Assembly: GCA_963995525.1 (NCBI GenBank)
Contig: OZ023214.1
Span: 33,983,254 to 34,047,253 of the forward strand
Length of the DNA: 64,000 nucleotides
From: Escarpia spicata
Lineage: Eukaryota > Annelida > Polychaeta > Sabellida > Siboglinidae
Direction of reading: 5' to 3'
Under the pieces are notes generated by a model. That model saw nothing but the letters and a program-made list of their open reading frames with translations, did no database searches and was not told the DNA's origin. Below, one piece after another: positions 62,701 to 64,000 of this stretch. Each line of letters begins with the position of its first letter. Position 1 is the first letter of the stretch. The position numbers were made by a program, and so were the translations under genes.

Positions 62701-64000
62701 CCACGACAACAGCTGACCCATTCAACACCGGTAAGTTTGTCCGCCATTTTCATTCAAAACGACCTCACTGTAACGTTCGGCTGATACTATAGAACGGATA
62801 TGCTAAGAAGAGCCGATTTTTACTGGGTTCCGTTGGAGTAAACCGATTTTACAATCTTCGAACGGTAGAAAGAATATTCGAACCTCGGTAATTTCTTTCG
62901 GTTTTTGCAGCTGTTCTGCTGAACCTAAGGCTAATGTGTTCAGAAACCATCAAGTGAGTGCACCGGAAATATAAATGATGTGCTGTAACAAGTACGTATA
63001 TATTCACTGCTGGACTTACAGAAGATCAACATTATAGCGCCTGTTTGTCGTGATTCCAGTTTGCGGTCCCGTCGATATGGCGTTCCTCATTGACTCCTCG
63101 GGCAGTATCGGCAAGGTGAACTGGCCGAAGATGCTCCAGTTTTTGAAGACACTCAGCAGGAAGCTTACGGTGAGTCCGGATCGCGCCCGGATCTCCGTCA
63201 TATCGTTCGGCAACGAGGCGACGCTACACTTCGGACTGGACAGCCACGTGACACTCAAGTCGACGGAGGACGCCATTGACCAGATCCGATGGAAGGATCA
63301 GTGGACAAACACTGGCGCCGCCTTGCGGGTCATGAAGGACCAAGTGTTCAAGGTTTGTAACGTGCTTGTTGATTGGGTGTGACCGATAAAATGTGTATTA
63401 ACACTAGCTAATACCCATCCATGGAACTGCATAGCGCCCCCTGGAGAATGATTAACCACTCAACCTATCCACTGAAACAATGACATCACTTTAAATGATT
63501 AAATTTAAGTTTTATGATACATCGCCAAATGGTAGATCAGATGCGAGTGGTTCAATAGCGTGAATGAACATAGAGAGAGAGAGGTGAGTGGACGTCGGTA
63601 CCTGGGAGGAGATACGTTTTTGCCTCAAAGTTAGCGTATTAATTTACATATTTATACTTGAAAATATCGAAATCAAAATTAATTTACAAGACACCATGAA
63701 ATGTTCTGTTGATCTGAGAAGTGCCTACCTTCTGTTATGCTAACAATGTTGTGTTGCGCCTGCAGACGGAAAACGGAGACAGACCGAACGCGCCCAATGT
63801 CGCAGTGCTGATCACAGAGGACCGTCAAACAAGGACGCTTGGCAGACGGTGCCGAATGCTAAGTCAGCTCGTAACGCCGGCATCAACATATTTGTCATCG
63901 GCGTCGGTTCCCAAGTCGACCCCGTTGAAATGAAGGGCATTACCGGCAAACAAAGACCGCATGTCTTACGTGTGGGACTTCAACGAGAATATTGAGAGAA
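54321..64000 (+). CDS. Secreted astacin-family metalloprotease with EGF, CUB and vWA domains (3' end beyond window)
   Basis: Zinc endopeptidase of the astacin (M12A) family. Exons: 54321-54377, 56915-57088, 58374-58584, 59255-59387, 59685-59757, 60057-60251, 60512-60638, 61043-61174, 61411-61523, 61807-61934, 62221-62351, 62626-62730, 63060-63352 and 63766 onward. Exon phases agree through exon 13 (624 residues). The signal peptide (MSRTLFVLLGFSCVFVVI) fills exon 1. The propeptide spans about 20-125 and ends in a furin-like run KRRRRKR (119-125). The astacin domain spans about 126-323 with HEVGHALGLWHEQQRPDRD (222-240), zinc His 222, 226 and 232, catalytic Glu223, and Met-turn SLMHYG (Met276, Tyr278). 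An EGF-like module (about 324-366) and a four-Cys CUB domain (about 370-490) follow. Then come a Thr/Pro-rich linker (about 500-525) and a vWA domain with MIDAS DSSGS (538-542). In the last exon the vWA frame is broken by two small indels. The start is the only ATG giving a signal peptide before a GTGAGT donor. Confidence 0.92.
56687..56740. repeat. Poly-C, CA and TA microsatellite in astacin intron 1
   Basis: A C14-type run, then ACACACA and a TA run. Confidence 0.9.
58227..58330 (+). repeat. Dispersed repeat family B in an astacin intron
   Basis: AACAAGATTGCCATCCAGAA, GGACAAGGAAGCCTTTTGGC and TTATCGAGAG match the other family B heads. It ends about 45 bp before the acceptor of the exon at 58374. 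Confidence 0.65.
58757..59075 (+). repeat. Purine-rich AAGAACAAC-type repeat in an astacin intron
   Basis: About 300 bp of variable AACAAGAACAA units with almost no T on this strand. The long Cys/Ser/Val frames on the other strand are artefacts of it. Confidence 0.85.
62082..62160 (+). repeat. ACC/ACT trinucleotide repeat in an astacin intron
   Basis: A CTACCACTACCA run between the two exons that encode the C-terminal half of CUB; not coding. Confidence 0.85.
63766..64000 (+). CDS. vWA-domain exon of the astacin gene, with two compensating frame breaks
   Basis: In phase from exon 13 the exon reads ENGDRPNAPNVAVLIT. The expected vWA continuation (NKDAWQTVPNAKSARNAGIN, IFVIGVGSQVDPVEM) is then found in another frame, implying loss of one base near 63818-63819. 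A further shift near 63943-63946 returns to the first frame (NKDRMSYVWDFNENIE). Read literally, translation stops at TGA 63931-63933. Conserved vWA sequence on both sides of each break points to recent indels or assembly errors rather than long decay. Confidence 0.75.

Overview
This is a window of animal nuclear DNA. It is AT-rich and intron-rich, with GT-AG introns and many simple-sequence tracts. It carries non-LTR retrotransposons of several clades, a tRNA-derived SINE family and several DNA-transposon derivatives. The two clear genes and the repeat types fit a lophotrochozoan invertebrate, most likely a mollusc. That placement is an inference from protein style and repeats, not a demonstrated match.

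Layout: (1) 1-12.9 kb: the 3' part of the ribosome-biogenesis WD-repeat gene BOP1 on the + strand, with 15 coding exons resolved to splice-site level and a poly(A) signal. Its introns hold a CR1/L2-type LINE, a SINE, copies of another dispersed repeat (family B), two related TA-flanked MITEs and a GC-rich inverted repeat. (2) 12.9-16.2 kb: intergenic DNA with a tRNA-like stem, a promoter-like segment with two candidate short exons of an unrecognised gene, and a 1.1-kb minisatellite with a 17-bp unit. (3) 16.2-19.1 kb: a second decayed LINE. (4) 19.1-54.2 kb: gene-poor DNA with microsatellites, SINE copies, LINE 3' fragments, a ~440-bp inverted duplication around 39.3-41.1 kb, a ~865-bp foldback element at 45.5-46.4 kb and a hAT-like MITE with a perfect 8-bp target-site duplication at 52.1 kb. 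(5) 54.3-64.0 kb: a secreted astacin-family zinc metalloprotease gene on the + strand. It has 13 complete coding exons plus a partial one, in the order signal peptide, propeptide, astacin, EGF, CUB, Thr/Pro linker and vWA domain, and it runs off the window.

The two genes are functionally unrelated: BOP1 acts in nucleolar 60S maturation and the astacin is an extracellular protease. No shared regulation is visible. The points most worth a second look are: the in-frame triplication of a BOP1 splice acceptor with its exon start; the two large inverted-repeat structures; the pair of compensating indels in the vWA exon; the astacin-EGF-CUB-vWA architecture; and the promoter-like segment near 14.4 kb.
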